A stretch of DNA of 45,523 nucleotides, taken from assembly GCA_002347265.1 (NCBI GenBank), contig DDYB01000031.1, positions 37,896 to 83,418 of the forward strand, in the 5' to 3' direction. This document shows, piece after piece, positions 1-8,246 of this stretch. Position numbers and translations under genes: made by a program. Each line of letters opens with the position of its first letter. Position 1 is the stretch's first letter. The notes under the pieces were generated by a model, which searched no databases, was not told the origin of the DNA, and was given only the letters and a program-made list of their open reading frames with translations. The stretch is from Desulfobacteraceae bacterium UBA2245. GTDB lineage: Bacteria > Desulfobacterota > Desulfobacteria > Desulfobacterales > UBA2245.

Positions 1-48
1 GCAACGCTGAATGGCGGCCTCAGGCGAAGTTTTTCAAAAGCCTGTTAA
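1..48 (+). repeat. Right end of MITE-like element, cut by window edge
   Basis: These bases match the last 48 bases of the complete element at 44171-44321 with about two differences. They end in the same terminal CCTGTTAA (41-48). The left part lies outside the window. Confidence 0.8.
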
Positions 49-116
49 CTTCATTTCAGTCTTAAAGCGCCCTGGACGGAACGAGTCGCCCAGCGGCCGG
101 AAAAAGGAGAATGCTG

Positions 117-611
117 ATGAACAAAACGGAACAAAATCTGTGGGAAGCTTTTGCCGGAGAATCTCAGGCCAACCGGAAATACCTTGCGTTTGCCGCTCAG
201 GCGGAAAAAGAGGGATATCCGCAGGTCGCCAGACTATTCCGGGCCGCCGCCGAAGCCGAAACCGTCCATGCCCACGCCCATCTCAGGGCTCTGGGCGCCG
301 TCGGCTCGACCGCGGACAACCTTCGGGACGCCGTCAGCGGCGAGATCCATGAATTCAAGGAAATGTACCCCGCTATGATCGAAGCGGCCAAAGCCGAGGG
401 GAAAAAGGCTGCCGAGCGCAGTTTCGTCTTTGCCAACGCGGTTGAAAAGATTCATGCGCAGCTGTATCAAAAGGCCCTCGACAACATGAACGCACTGCCG
501 GATACGAATTACTATGTGTGTTCGGTCTGCGGGTATACCTGTGAAGGCCATGCGCCGGAAACCTGCCCGGTATGCAGCGCCAAGGCCAAGGCTTTTTTCG
601 AAGTCGCCTGA
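117..611 (+). CDS. rbr: Rubrerythrin (peroxide-scavenging diiron protein)
   Basis: This is a 164-aa cytoplasmic rubrerythrin, which reduces hydrogen peroxide in anaerobes using a diiron site fed by a rubredoxin-like FeS4 centre. The N-terminal ferritin-like four-helix domain shows the expected glutamates (GESQANRKY near the start, EAETVHAHAH, and later EKIHAQLYQ). The C-terminal 35 residues hold a rubredoxin-like knuckle pair, CSVCGY and CPVCSAK. The length is slightly below that of classical rubrerythrins (about 190 aa), as in the short form common in strict anaerobes. The start at 117 is preferred over ATG 111 because AGGAG at 105-109 gives a 7-nt spacer to 117 but only 1 nt to 111. The gene is monocistronic and is followed by a clear terminator. 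Confidence 0.95.
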   Translation: MNKTEQNLWEAFAGESQANRKYLAFAAQAEKEGYPQVARLFRAAAEAETVHAHAHLRALGAVGSTADNLRDAVSGEIHEFKEMYPAMIEAAKAEGKKAAERSFVFANAVEKIHAQLYQKALDNMNALPDTNYYVCSVCGYTCEGHAPETCPVCSAKAKAFFEVA

Positions 612-637
612 TCCGGATATCGAAGCAGAATGACCAA

Positions 638-675
638 GGAACGGCTCTTTTTTCCGCTGAGAGCCGTTCTTTCTG
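638..675 (+). terminator. Rho-independent terminator after rubrerythrin
   Basis: GAACGGCTC (639-647) pairs perfectly with GAGCCGTTC (661-669). The loop is T-rich and a short T-rich tract follows (668-678). It lies 28 bases after the rubrerythrin stop codon. Confidence 0.8.
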
Positions 676-925
676 TTTCGATGCATCTCACGATTGCGAC
701 CGCATAGCCGGCGGCCTGATCTGCTTCAAACGGTCATCCGATTTACGACTTGAAACCGTTCTCCCGGCTTCCTTCACCCACCCGGCGCCAGCATTCTCCT
801 GCGCATCAAATTGCGGCCGTAACTTTATTGGATGCAGTATCCTGATACCCGCCAGACACCATACTTGTCCATCCTGGGCGTGGCCGTTTCCAACGCCGCT
901 TTTTTATTTTCAAACGCGGCGTCGA
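676..925. other. Intergenic stretch, no gene seen
   Basis: Non-genic DNA lies between the rubrerythrin terminator and a diverged repeat copy; with its flanks, the gap 612-1144 has no convincing gene. The only structure I see is a 7-bp inverted repeat, ACGCCGC (near 893) and GCGGCGT (near 916), just outside the repeat copy. Confidence 0.5.
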
Positions 926-1007
926 ATATGCTTGACTATGCTGCGCTTGTCGTATCGCCGCGCGCCTTGCCTGACGGCCTGATTCTTGTTTTTCAACACC
1001 CTGATAA
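926..1007 (-). repeat. Diverged partial copy of the MITE-like element
   Basis: The reverse complement matches the left half of the element at 44171 and 45435 with few differences, ending in the tip CACCCTGATAA instead of CACCCTGTTAA. Similarity stops at about 926, so the right half is missing and the copy is a relic. Confidence 0.75.
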
Positions 1008-1144
1008 ACGCAGGGTTTTTGAATCTGTTTCAAAGTGCGCAAGCTCTGATTCAATTCATGCCGCTCAAGCCTTTGTTCAGTTCGGCCGATAACAGTCAAC
1101 AGGAGATAGTGTTTCTCTGTAAATCAATCGAAAGGAGGCCTGCG

Positions 1145-1450
1145 ATGTCCATTTCACTGATTTCCGGAATGGTTCAGACCCTGAACGCTTATCAGGAGCG
1201 ATTGAACAAGATCGCTCAGAACACGGCCAACGTTCTCACCGAGGGTTACCGGCCGATTGAAACCGTATTCCGGGAGGATTCCGCCGGCGGGGTCCGGGCC
1301 GAGACCCGCGCCATGAAACAGGAAGATATCGTCGATCTGTCCAGGGAAATGACGGATAAGATCGCGGTGGAAACAGGATGTAAAGCGGTGGTCAGCGTCA
1401 TCAAAACCGAACAGGAAACGATGCGAGCCCTGCTGGACATCCATACATAG
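1145..1450 (+). CDS. Short flagellar rod/hook-like protein (FlgC-like)
   Basis: This 101-aa protein has two ends typical of flagellar axial proteins. The N-terminal helix carries LNKIAQNTANVLTEGYRP, resembling the flagellar basal-body rod motif (NxANxxTxGY). The C-terminal segment VDLSREMTDKIAVETGCKA resembles the terminal heptad region of FlgC, FlgE and FlgG. Almost no middle domain separates them, so it is shorter than FlgC (about 140 aa). The start at 1145 follows AAAGGAGG (1131-1138) at good spacing. No flagellar gene lies nearby, so it is an orphan. It could be a rod accessory subunit or a remnant of a larger rod gene. The family assignment rests on motifs only. Confidence 0.7.
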   Translation: MSISLISGMVQTLNAYQERLNKIAQNTANVLTEGYRPIETVFREDSAGGVRAETRAMKQEDIVDLSREMTDKIAVETGCKAVVSVIKTEQETMRALLDIHT

Positions 1451-1570
1451 TCTGCAAGATCCCATTGAAAATCCCGCTCCGCATCGTATTTCCCTTCGAA
1501 GAATCATCTTGCATTTTTAAGCATTCACGGTACCATTTGAAAAGTATAACCCGCATGCCGGGCAGACAGG

Positions 1571-1599
1571 TTGACAGGGGCAAAACGAGGCACTATAAG
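1571..1599 (+). promoter_or_regulatory. Sigma-70-like promoter upstream of the GNAT gene
   Basis: TTGACA (1571-1576) is followed by a 17-base spacer and TATAAG (1594-1599), a near-consensus match. Transcription would start near 1606 and give a leader of about 200 nt before the chosen start codon at 1813. Confidence 0.65.
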
Positions 1600-1668
1600 A
1601 ATCAGGGCTTCAAGCATCCGCTTCGAACGGTGCTTTTGCCCCGTGCGGACTGCGCTACAGGGAATTGT

Positions 1669-1694
1669 CGACAAAAAACATGTTTTTTATGTCG
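1669..1694 (+). other. A/T-rich hairpin in the leader of the GNAT gene
   Basis: CGACA (1669-1673) and TGTCG (1690-1694) enclose an AAAAA/TTTTT stem with a CATG loop and a small bulge. It lies between the predicted promoter at 1571 and the GNAT start. Its role is unknown. The surrounding 1451-1812 stretch is open in the gene's frame but looks non-coding. Confidence 0.45.
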
Positions 1695-1812
1695 AGGCAG
1701 GCCCGAACTTTTGTCGCAGCCAGGGATGTTTGACGCCGGCAGCGACCCGTATTTTGCAAGAACAGGCCCAGTCTTTTCGAATCATAACCCGCCACTTTCA
1801 GCGAGAACCGGC

Positions 1813-2811
1813 ATGCCCAAATTATACATCAAGGAGTATCAGAAAGCGCTTGTCGGCAAAACCTTGCTGATCGCCTGCAGGGAGGGGATTCTCCGGGATC
1901 ATTTTTCCCATATTGTCGAAGACATCCGCTTTCTGGACCGGCAGGGAGTTCATACGATTTTTCTTCACAACCTGTCCAACCGGTTTGCCAATCAAAAGCA
2001 TTTCACCCGCCTGGCCTTCAAGCTCTTCAACACCCGTGTCGTGCGCATTCCCAGCGACCGGGATTTTTATGAATGCGTGCTGAATTATCCGGCCCGGGTT
2101 TCCAAGATCATTTTCCTGGAACGAAAATACCTGATCGGGCCCAATGGTCTCAGGATCAATTCCCTGTCCACGCAGAAGGCCCGGCAGGGCAATTTCACCT
2201 ACGGGGACCTGATCGGAAACCTGAATTTCAAACGCGTCATCGAACAGGTCTGTCAGAAAATCGAGTCCAACGAAATCGAACGCGTGCATATCCTGCCTGC
2301 GGGAAAGCATACCATCAAGCACGAACTGTTTACCATCGAGGGAACGGGCACGCTGATCGCCAACAACTTCGTGGAAACCTTCGAGCCCCTTCGGACCGAT
2401 GAGGACCTGCAGATGGTTTCGCATATTCTGACGATCTGCCACAAGGAAGGATATCTGAAATTACGTTCAAGGCAATACGTCGAAGCGCACCGCCAGAATT
2501 TTTTTACCGCCAAGATCGACGGCATCATCGTGGGCTGTACGGAAAAACTTCCGATCGATGAAAACGCCGTGGAGCTCGGCGCCCTGGCGATTTCCACGAA
2601 ATTCCGAAATCAGCAGATCGGTTTGCTGCTGATCCGTTCGTTCATAGAGGAAATGGAAAAGCAGGGATATAAAACGATCATCTCGCTGACCAACAATCCA
2701 AAGCTCAAGGATTTGTATCTCTCTCTGGGTTTCGAGGAAAAAAGTCCGGCGGCGTACCGACGGCGTCAGGAACAATCCCCGGGAGTAACGATGTATCACC
2801 GCAATCTTTAA
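1813..2811 (+). CDS. GNAT acetyltransferase with N-acetylglutamate-synthase-like layout
   Basis: The protein has 332 aa from ATG 1813. Residues 1-180 form an alpha/beta domain suggestive of a degenerate amino-acid-kinase fold (LLIACREGILRDHF, RVHILPAGKHTIKHELF). Residues 195-332 form a GNAT domain with an acetyl-CoA-binding segment (ELGALAISTKFRNQQIGLLL) and the terminal LYLSLGFEEKS typical of this superfamily. This order, kinase-like then GNAT, is that of N-acetylglutamate synthases, which start arginine synthesis, so that function is possible. No arg gene is adjacent to support it. The reading frame extends upstream to 1465, but that part looks non-coding, and a promoter-like site at 1571 would exclude much of it. 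An in-frame ATG at 1726 is an alternative start. Confidence 0.7.
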   Translation: MPKLYIKEYQKALVGKTLLIACREGILRDHFSHIVEDIRFLDRQGVHTIFLHNLSNRFANQKHFTRLAFKLFNTRVVRIPSDRDFYECVLNYPARVSKIIFLERKYLIGPNGLRINSLSTQKARQGNFTYGDLIGNLNFKRVIEQVCQKIESNEIERVHILPAGKHTIKHELFTIEGTGTLIANNFVETFEPLRTDEDLQMVSHILTICHKEGYLKLRSRQYVEAHRQNFFTAKIDGIIVGCTEKLPIDENAVELGALAISTKFRNQQIGLLLIRSFIEEMEKQGYKTIISLTNNPKLKDLYLSLGFEEKSPAAYRRRQEQSPGVTMYHRNL

Positions 2812-2880
2812 CCGGCTGTCAGGACCCGGATTTTGCCGGTTCAGCGGGGCGAAAAACCTTGCACGACGAACGAGAAAAAA

Positions 2881-3720
2881 ATGGACAATAAAAGCGCCGT
2901 TGTTGCCGCCTGGGCGGAGCGGCTGTTTTTTCGGACAGCCGACCTGTGGGCAAAGGCCGTTCCCCGCACGGCGCCTTCGAATGAAAAACTCAGGTCCTGC
3001 ACGCTGATCGCCCACCGGGGCGTTTACGACAATCGCGTCATTCTGGAAAACTCCCTGGATGCCTTTGACCGGGCGCTGTCTCTCGGAATCTGGGGCATTG
3101 AGCTGGACATCCGGTGGACGAAGGACATGGCGCCGGTGGTGATTCATGATCCGGACTGCCGCAGAGTCCATGCGAGGGATATCGTTATTGCCGAAACCAC
3201 TCTCAACGCCCTGACGGGGAGTTTGCCGGAAATACCGACCCTCGAGCAGGTGATTCTTCGCTACGGCCGCAAACTGCATCTGATGGTGGAAATCAAAAAC
3301 GACTTCTTCAAAGACCCGGAACGTCAGAACAAGGTCCTGGCGGACCTGTTTTCAGCGCTGACGCCGGGAAGGGATTTTCATCTGATCAGCCTGAATCCGA
3401 AGGTTTTTGACCGTCTGACCTTTGCGCCGCCGTCGTGCCTGCTTCCGATCGCCCGGCACAACGCCGGCAGACTCAGCCGTTTGTCCATTGAAAAAGCTTA
3501 CGGAGGGCTGACCGGCCATTTTGTCCTGATCGGCAAAAACATGATCCGGCGCCATCATGACCGCGGCCAGAAGGTCGGAACCGGTTTCGTCAATTCCCGG
3601 AATGCGCTGTACCGGGAAATCAACCGGGGAGTGGACTGGATATTTTCCGATTGCGCCGATAAGATTCAACAAATCATCGATCAGCGTCCTGCCCGGCCGT
3701 TTCCGGTGAAATCGCCGTAA
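2881..3720 (+). CDS. Glycerophosphodiester phosphodiesterase family protein
   Basis: This 279-aa GDPD-family enzyme is expected to cleave glycerophosphodiesters to glycerol-3-phosphate and an alcohol. The TIM-barrel signature is visible: LIAHRGVYDN with the catalytic His-Arg, ENSLDAFDRAL, GIELDIRWTKD with the metal-binding Glu/Asp, and VVIHDPD with the second His. The later barrel strands are present (LMVEIKND, FHLISLNP), and the C-terminal VDWIFSDCAD matches the family ending (VDGIxTDxPD). No signal peptide is seen, so it is probably cytoplasmic. ATG 2881 is chosen; a TTG at 2833 in the same frame lacks a ribosome site. The 3' end overlaps the convergent MFS gene by 47 bp. Confidence 0.88.
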   Translation: MDNKSAVVAAWAERLFFRTADLWAKAVPRTAPSNEKLRSCTLIAHRGVYDNRVILENSLDAFDRALSLGIWGIELDIRWTKDMAPVVIHDPDCRRVHARDIVIAETTLNALTGSLPEIPTLEQVILRYGRKLHLMVEIKNDFFKDPERQNKVLADLFSALTPGRDFHLISLNPKVFDRLTFAPPSCLLPIARHNAGRLSRLSIEKAYGGLTGHFVLIGKNMIRRHHDRGQKVGTGFVNSRNALYREINRGVDWIFSDCADKIQQIIDQRPARPFPVKSP

Positions 3721-5041
3721 AATCCGCCAGCTCCCGCCGGCCCTTCTCTTCATTCACCCGCATCAGAAGACCGGCTCCGATCACAAACAGAATCAGCACC
3801 GAGGCAATGGACCAGCGCGACGCCAGACGTCCGACCTCGGCGAGTTGCTGGACGGTTGGATTTTCGGGCATCAACAGCTGTCTTACCACAAGACCGATGG
3901 TGGCCATGAGCGCGGGACCGATTATGGCTGAAAACTTCCCCATCATGTTGTAAAATCCATAAAACTCAGCAGCCTGGTCCTTTGGAATCAGCCGGGAATA
4001 ATACGAACGGCTCAGTGCCTGAACCCCGCCCTGAACCAGCCCGATCATCACGGCGAGTCCGTAAAAGCTGGCGCGCGTGGTCATCAGGCTGCCCCACACG
4101 GTGACGCCCATGTAGATCGCGATGCCGAGAAATATGGATTTCTTCGCACCCCAGCGCTGGCCGAGCCTGCCGAAACCCAGGGCGGCCGGAAAGCCGACGA
4201 ACTGGACGAGCAGAAGAGACAGAATCAGATCCTGCGAGGTGAAACCCAGAGAGAGCCCGTAATCCACCGCCATGCGGATAATAGTATCCACTCCGTCGAT
4301 GTAAAACCAGTAGGCCAGTAGGAAGATGCCCGCGGTTTTCAGACGCCGGATCTTGGACAGCGTGGTCCGCAGCTGCCGTACTCCCCGGGTCAGACGGTTG
4401 CGTACAGGCGCCCTTTGAATCATGCCCGTCTCTCTGATCCATGCGAGGGGAAACAGGCAGAATCCGGCCCACCACAGGGCGACGGACAAAAAGGAAAAGC
4501 CCACGGCGGCGCCGGCATCGGGAAGGTTGAATCTTTCCGGGAAAAGCACCATCAGCACATTGATCGCAAACAGAATGCCCCCGCCCAGATACCCCATGGA
4601 ATATCCGAGCCCGGACACAAAATCCACGGATCCTTCATCGGAAACAGCCGGAAGCAGCGCGTCATAGAAGATATTGGCGCCGGCGAATCCCACGACGGCA
4701 AGCCCGTAAGCCAGCAGGGCGAGATGCCACTGGTTCTGACCGACCCAGAAAAGGGCCGCGGTCATCAATGCGCCGAAATAGGCGAATGTCAGCATGAACC
4801 GTTTCCGTGATCCGCCCAGATCCGCCATTGCCCCCAGGACGGGCGCCATCAGGGCGATCAGAATGCCGGCAGCGGCATTGCCGTATCCGAGTCGGGCCGA
4901 ACTCAGGTTCACGTCCACTCCCGCATTCCAGTACTGTTTGAAATAGATGGGGAAAAAACCGGCCATTACCGTTGTGGCGAACGCAGAATTGGCCCAGTCG
5001 TAAAGGGCCCAGCCCCAGATGGATTTTTTAGTTGGATTCAA
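3674..5041 (-). CDS. UMF1/Atg22-type MFS transporter
   Basis: This 455-aa inner-membrane protein has about 12 hydrophobic segments and belongs to the UMF1 family (relatives of yeast vacuolar Atg22). Family hallmarks include the N-terminal WALYDWANSAFATTVM and the loop GAMADLGGSRKRFM between helices 2 and 3, a variant of the MFS loop motif. A later segment, GFGRLGQRWGAKKSI, is its second-half counterpart. The substrate is unknown; an export role is inferred from the family. Translation appears to start at TTG 5041, preceded by TGAGGA at suitable spacing. The tail of the gene overlaps the GDPD gene by 47 bp tail to tail, and the start diverges from queC. Confidence 0.88.
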   Translation of the reverse strand: MNPTKKSIWGWALYDWANSAFATTVMAGFFPIYFKQYWNAGVDVNLSSARLGYGNAAAGILIALMAPVLGAMADLGGSRKRFMLTFAYFGALMTAALFWVGQNQWHLALLAYGLAVVGFAGANIFYDALLPAVSDEGSVDFVSGLGYSMGYLGGGILFAINVLMVLFPERFNLPDAGAAVGFSFLSVALWWAGFCLFPLAWIRETGMIQRAPVRNRLTRGVRQLRTTLSKIRRLKTAGIFLLAYWFYIDGVDTIIRMAVDYGLSLGFTSQDLILSLLLVQFVGFPAALGFGRLGQRWGAKKSIFLGIAIYMGVTVWGSLMTTRASFYGLAVMIGLVQGGVQALSRSYYSRLIPKDQAAEFYGFYNMMGKFSAIIGPALMATIGLVVRQLLMPENPTVQQLAEVGRLASRWSIASVLILFVIGAGLLMRVNEEKGRRELADFTAISPETAGQDADR

Positions 5042-5086
5042 GGTCCGCCATCCTCACAGCCGCGTTTGTGCAGGCGTTTAAAGTTT

Positions 5087-5114
5087 TTGTTGCATATCCG
5101 GCAGATCCTATTAT
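5087..5114 (+). promoter_or_regulatory. Possible promoter for queC
   Basis: TTGTTG (5087-5092), a 16-base spacer and TATTAT (5109-5114) sit in the divergent gap between the MFS gene and queC. The -10 matches consensus at five of six positions and the -35 is weak. I see no clear preQ1 riboswitch in the roughly 100-nt leader. Confidence 0.35.
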
Positions 5115-5219
5115 CATACTGCTGCAGGCGCTTCAATGCGATTGGCGCAGCACTGCAACAGCCGTGCAGCGTCCGTATTTTTGCATCGATGATCCATACA
5201 ACCCGGCAGGCGCAGATTC

Positions 5220-5924
5220 ATGAACCCAATCAAAGTTTCACCCAGAGCCGTGGTGCTTTCCAGCGGGGGCCTGGATTCAACTACGGCCATGGCCATCGCC
5301 CGAAGCCATGGATTTGAGCTTTTCAGCCTGAGCTTCGATTACGGCCAGCGGCACGTATTTGAACTCAAGGCCGCGGAAAAGGTCGCTCAATTCTTCCGGG
5401 TCAAAAAACATCTGGTTTGCCGGCTGGATCTGGACAAGATCGGCGGTTCGGCTCTGACCGACAACATTCAGGTGCCCAAACAAAGGGACCCCCGGAATAT
5501 GTCTATCGAAATTCCCGTGACCTATGTCCCGGCCCGCAATACAATCTTTCTGGCCCACGCCCTGGCCTGGGCCGAGGTCATCGAGGCATCGGACATCTTT
5601 ATCGGAGTCAATGCCGTGGATTACAGCGGCTATCCGGACTGCCGGCCGGAATATCTTCGGGCCTTTGAGGCAATGGCCCGGCTGGCAACCAGGACAGGCG
5701 TCACCGGAAAGACATCGATTCGAATTCAGGCGCCGCTGCTGTTTCTGAACAAGGCCCAGATCATTCATAGAGGGATATCCCTTGGCGTCGACTACTCCCT
5801 GACGCACAGCTGCTACGATCCGATGCTGGACGGCAGGGCCTGCGGGCAGTGCGACAGCTGCATTCTTCGGAAAAAAGGCTTCGCCGAAGCAGGCATTCCG
5901 GATCCGATCCCCTACGCATTCTGA
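5220..5924 (+). CDS. queC: 7-cyano-7-deazaguanine synthase QueC
   Basis: QueC converts 7-carboxy-7-deazaguanine to preQ0 with ATP and ammonia, a step of queuosine biosynthesis in the cytoplasm. The 234-aa length is typical. Visible motifs are the PP-loop VVLSSGGLDSTTAMAIA, SFDYGQRH, TYVPARNTIFLAHALAWAE, IGVNAVDYSGYPDCRPEY and THSCYDP. The C-terminal zinc cysteines are in DGRACGQCDSCILRKKGF. ATG 5220 has only a weak ribosome site (AGGCG). The gene stands alone, with convergent genes downstream (11-bp gap). No other queuosine genes are nearby. Confidence 0.96.
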   Translation: MNPIKVSPRAVVLSSGGLDSTTAMAIARSHGFELFSLSFDYGQRHVFELKAAEKVAQFFRVKKHLVCRLDLDKIGGSALTDNIQVPKQRDPRNMSIEIPVTYVPARNTIFLAHALAWAEVIEASDIFIGVNAVDYSGYPDCRPEYLRAFEAMARLATRTGVTGKTSIRIQAPLLFLNKAQIIHRGISLGVDYSLTHSCYDPMLDGRACGQCDSCILRKKGFAEAGIPDPIPYAF

Positions 5925-5934
5925 ATCCATGCCT

Positions 5935-6375
5935 TTATCGGCCGCGATTTTCCATTAAAACCTGGTAGGCGTGTTGAATCTTCTTGAATTTGTGTTCGGC
6001 AAGCCGTTGAAATTCATCGCCCAGATGAACCACCTTGTCCGGATGATACATATTGGCCAGTCGGCGGTAGGCCTGACGGATTTCATCGGCGGAGGCCCCC
6101 GGCGCAAGGCCGAGAACCTGAAGGGGGTCCTGGGACTCATCTTCGGAACGGGCTTGAGCATTTTCCTGAAAAGATTCACCCGCCCGACGATCGGCGCCCT
6201 GGCTTCCGGAGTTCGCGCCTTTTGCCCGCGCTGAAAACACATACCGCCAGAGAAGCCAGATAACGATCAGATCGTCGATCCATCCCAAACCGACTAAAAA
6301 ATCCGGAATCATATCGTAGGGACACAGCGTGTAGCCGATTCCCAGAATGGATATAATTATTTTTTTGATCAGCAT
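5935..6375 (-). CDS. Membrane DUF1232 and DnaJ-domain protein
   Basis: This 146-aa fusion has an N-terminal DUF1232 segment (residues about 1-50) with the motif CPYDMIPDFLVGLGWIDDL and one or two membrane helices. A charged linker follows. The C-terminal J-domain (about 85-146) carries the HPD tripeptide in ANMYHPDKV and a helix IV region ending HAYQVLMENRGR. The J-domain should stimulate an Hsp70 (DnaK) partner at the membrane. There is no Gly/Phe or zinc-finger region, so it is not DnaJ itself. It lies downstream of xth on the same strand (73-bp gap) and may be co-transcribed with the repair genes. Its client is unknown. Confidence 0.85.
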   Translation of the reverse strand: MLIKKIIISILGIGYTLCPYDMIPDFLVGLGWIDDLIVIWLLWRYVFSARAKGANSGSQGADRRAGESFQENAQARSEDESQDPLQVLGLAPGASADEIRQAYRRLANMYHPDKVVHLGDEFQRLAEHKFKKIQHAYQVLMENRGR

Positions 6376-6448
6376 GATGAAAAGTCTGGTTTTCTACCTT
6401 ACGGCCCTCATCTTCCGGTTTTGAGTTTTAAGCCTTCATCACACAACC

Positions 6449-7240
6449 TTATCTTCCAATTTCGATTCCCACCGGGCAATGATCCGAACCCGGAATTTCA
6501 TCGCAGATAAAGGTTTTTCGAATCCGGTTCCGTTCGATCATGTTCCGGCTGACAAAAACATAATCGATTCGCCACCCGATGTTCTTGGCTCTGGCGTTGA
6601 ACCGGTACGACCACCAGGAATACCGGACCTCGTCGGGATGAAAATGCCGGAAGACATCCACAAACCCGTCGGCAATGATCCGGTCCATCCAGTCCCGTTC
6701 GATTCTCAGAAATCCGGAATACTTTTCGTTGGCCTTCGGGTTTTTCAGATCGATCTCGTTGTGGGCCGTGTTGAAATCCCCGACAATGACCAGGTTTCTG
6801 CCTTCTGATTTCAGGCGTCCGGCATGGTCGAAAAAATCCCTGTAAAAATCGAGCTTGTACTCGAGCCGCTCCGGGCTCATCTTGCCGTTGGGAAAATATA
6901 CGTTAAACACCGTGAAGTCGTCAAACGCAAGTTCCAGAATGCGCCCCTCGTCGTCATAGCGCGGAATGCCGATGCCGTGCCGAACCTGAAGGGGCGTCAT
7001 GCGGGTGTATGCGGCAACCCCGCTGTAGCCTTTTTTGACCGTGCAATGCGAAGCAAAGGCCTGATACCCTTCAAATTCCTTCATCGGCCCGACAAACTGA
7101 GGCGCCTGAAGCTTGGTTTCCTGAATGGCCAGAATATCGGCATCCAGACTTTCGAGGCTTTGTGAAAACTGCTTCTGCATCACCGACCGAAGGCCGTTGA
7201 CATTCCATGAAATCACGCGAATGGGTTTTTTCTCAGACAC
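6449..7240 (-). CDS. xth: Exodeoxyribonuclease III (AP endonuclease)
   Basis: This 263-aa protein has the exonuclease-endonuclease-phosphatase fold. Motifs in order are ISWNVNGLRSVM, ILAIQETKLQ (metal-binding Glu), YSGVAAYTR, VIVGDFNTAHNEIDLKNP (catalytic Asp and Asn) and the terminal GSDHCPVGIEI (catalytic His). It cleaves DNA at abasic sites in base-excision repair. Translation starts at GTG 7240 with AAGGAG six bases upstream. It lies 18 bp after nth, so glycosylase/lyase and AP endonuclease are made from one transcript, a sensible functional pair. Confidence 0.95.
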   Translation of the reverse strand: MSEKKPIRVISWNVNGLRSVMQKQFSQSLESLDADILAIQETKLQAPQFVGPMKEFEGYQAFASHCTVKKGYSGVAAYTRMTPLQVRHGIGIPRYDDEGRILELAFDDFTVFNVYFPNGKMSPERLEYKLDFYRDFFDHAGRLKSEGRNLVIVGDFNTAHNEIDLKNPKANEKYSGFLRIERDWMDRIIADGFVDVFRHFHPDEVRYSWWSYRFNARAKNIGWRIDYVFVSRNMIERNRIRKTFICDEIPGSDHCPVGIEIGR

Positions 7241-7258
7241 CTGTTCTCCTTGATGCGG

Positions 7259-7951
7259 CTATCGCGACCGGTTCACATTTAACCTTGGGCACATGCCGGC
7301 GACCGGACACCGGCTGCACCAGGGGGATACCGGCCGGCAGACGGTCTGGCCGAAGGCCACGAGAAGCTCGTTGTACCGGATCCAGTATGGATGGGGAAGT
7401 TTGCTGCGAAGGGCCTGTTCAGTCTGATCCGGAGTCCGGGTTTTCACATACCCGATCCGGTTGCTGATCCGGTGAACATGGGTGTCCACGCAGACCGCCG
7501 GCCGGCCCCAGCCTTCAATCAGCACCAGGTTGGCGGTTTTTCTGCCGACGCCGGGCAGTTCCAGAAGCGCTTCCAGAGTGTCGGGTACGCGGCCCTGATA
7601 TTTTTCGATCAGAATCCGGCTGATCTGCCGCAGCCGCCTTGCCTTGGTCGGATAGAACCCCACCGGGTAGATCAGCTTCTCAAGCGCTTCGATGTCCATC
7701 TCGAGAATTTCTTGCGGCGTTCTTGCCTCGGCAAACAGCCTTTCGGACGCCTTGAAGGTGACCTCGTCCTTGGTTCGAAGGGACAGAATCGTGGAAACAA
7801 GAATTTCAAAGGCGGACCGACCCCGTCTGGCCATCAGGGTGACCACCGGCGCGTTCCATCGTGGATAGTGTTCGGTCAGCGTTTTAATGAAACGATCGAT
7901 GTTCAGGTTCTTCTCCGAAGCCGTTATTTTTGCGGGAACAACTTTTTCCAT
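7259..7951 (-). CDS. nth: Endonuclease III (DNA glycosylase/AP lyase)
   Basis: This 230-aa protein removes oxidised pyrimidines and nicks abasic sites. It shows the helix-hairpin-helix LPGVGRKTANLVL, followed by the catalytic Asp in CVDTHVHRISNRIG. The C-terminal [4Fe-4S] ligands fit the C-x6-C-x2-C-x5-C pattern within CRPVSPWCSRCPVAGMC. The lysine expected before the hairpin motif lies in the preceding helices. The gene heads an nth-xth operon. ATG 7951 has only a weak ribosome site. The protein is slightly longer than E. coli Nth because of an N-terminal extension. Confidence 0.95.
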   Translation of the reverse strand: MEKVVPAKITASEKNLNIDRFIKTLTEHYPRWNAPVVTLMARRGRSAFEILVSTILSLRTKDEVTFKASERLFAEARTPQEILEMDIEALEKLIYPVGFYPTKARRLRQISRILIEKYQGRVPDTLEALLELPGVGRKTANLVLIEGWGRPAVCVDTHVHRISNRIGYVKTRTPDQTEQALRSKLPHPYWIRYNELLVAFGQTVCRPVSPWCSRCPVAGMCPRLNVNRSR

Positions 7952-8246
7952 CCGATTTTTGATCCGTTTCTGGTTTCAAACACTCAGAGCCTAATCACAA
8001 AACAGGCCCGACGGTCAACCGGTAAAATTATATCAGAAGCGGAACGAGAGACGAATGCAAAAGGATTTCATTGTTGTTTTTCTCAGCGTCTTTGCGACCT
8101 TATGCCGGACAGACACCCGGGTCGATGATGTGGGGCGGTTTTGCGTTTGCGGTTTGCCTTTGGCCTGTGTTATGCATTGACATCGCGTCAAAATTTCAGC
8201 GATTTCATGCGCGCCAAACCGCTTGCATAACGAAAGGCGATTCGAG
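7952..8246. other. Intergenic region between nth and the small ORF
   Basis: No gene is supported in these 295 bases. A TTGACA (8177-8182) could be a -35 element for the downstream 62-aa gene, but the matching -10 is poor. Confidence 0.35.

Noticed and set aside
1006..1026. Second element tip (CAGGGTTTTTGAA) directly after the diverged copy
   Set aside because: Similarity is limited to about 13 bases and does not continue into the element, so it may be chance.
5032..5223. 63-codon frame ahead of queC
   Set aside because: It has no ribosome site, overlaps the MFS start and queC, and contains a likely promoter.
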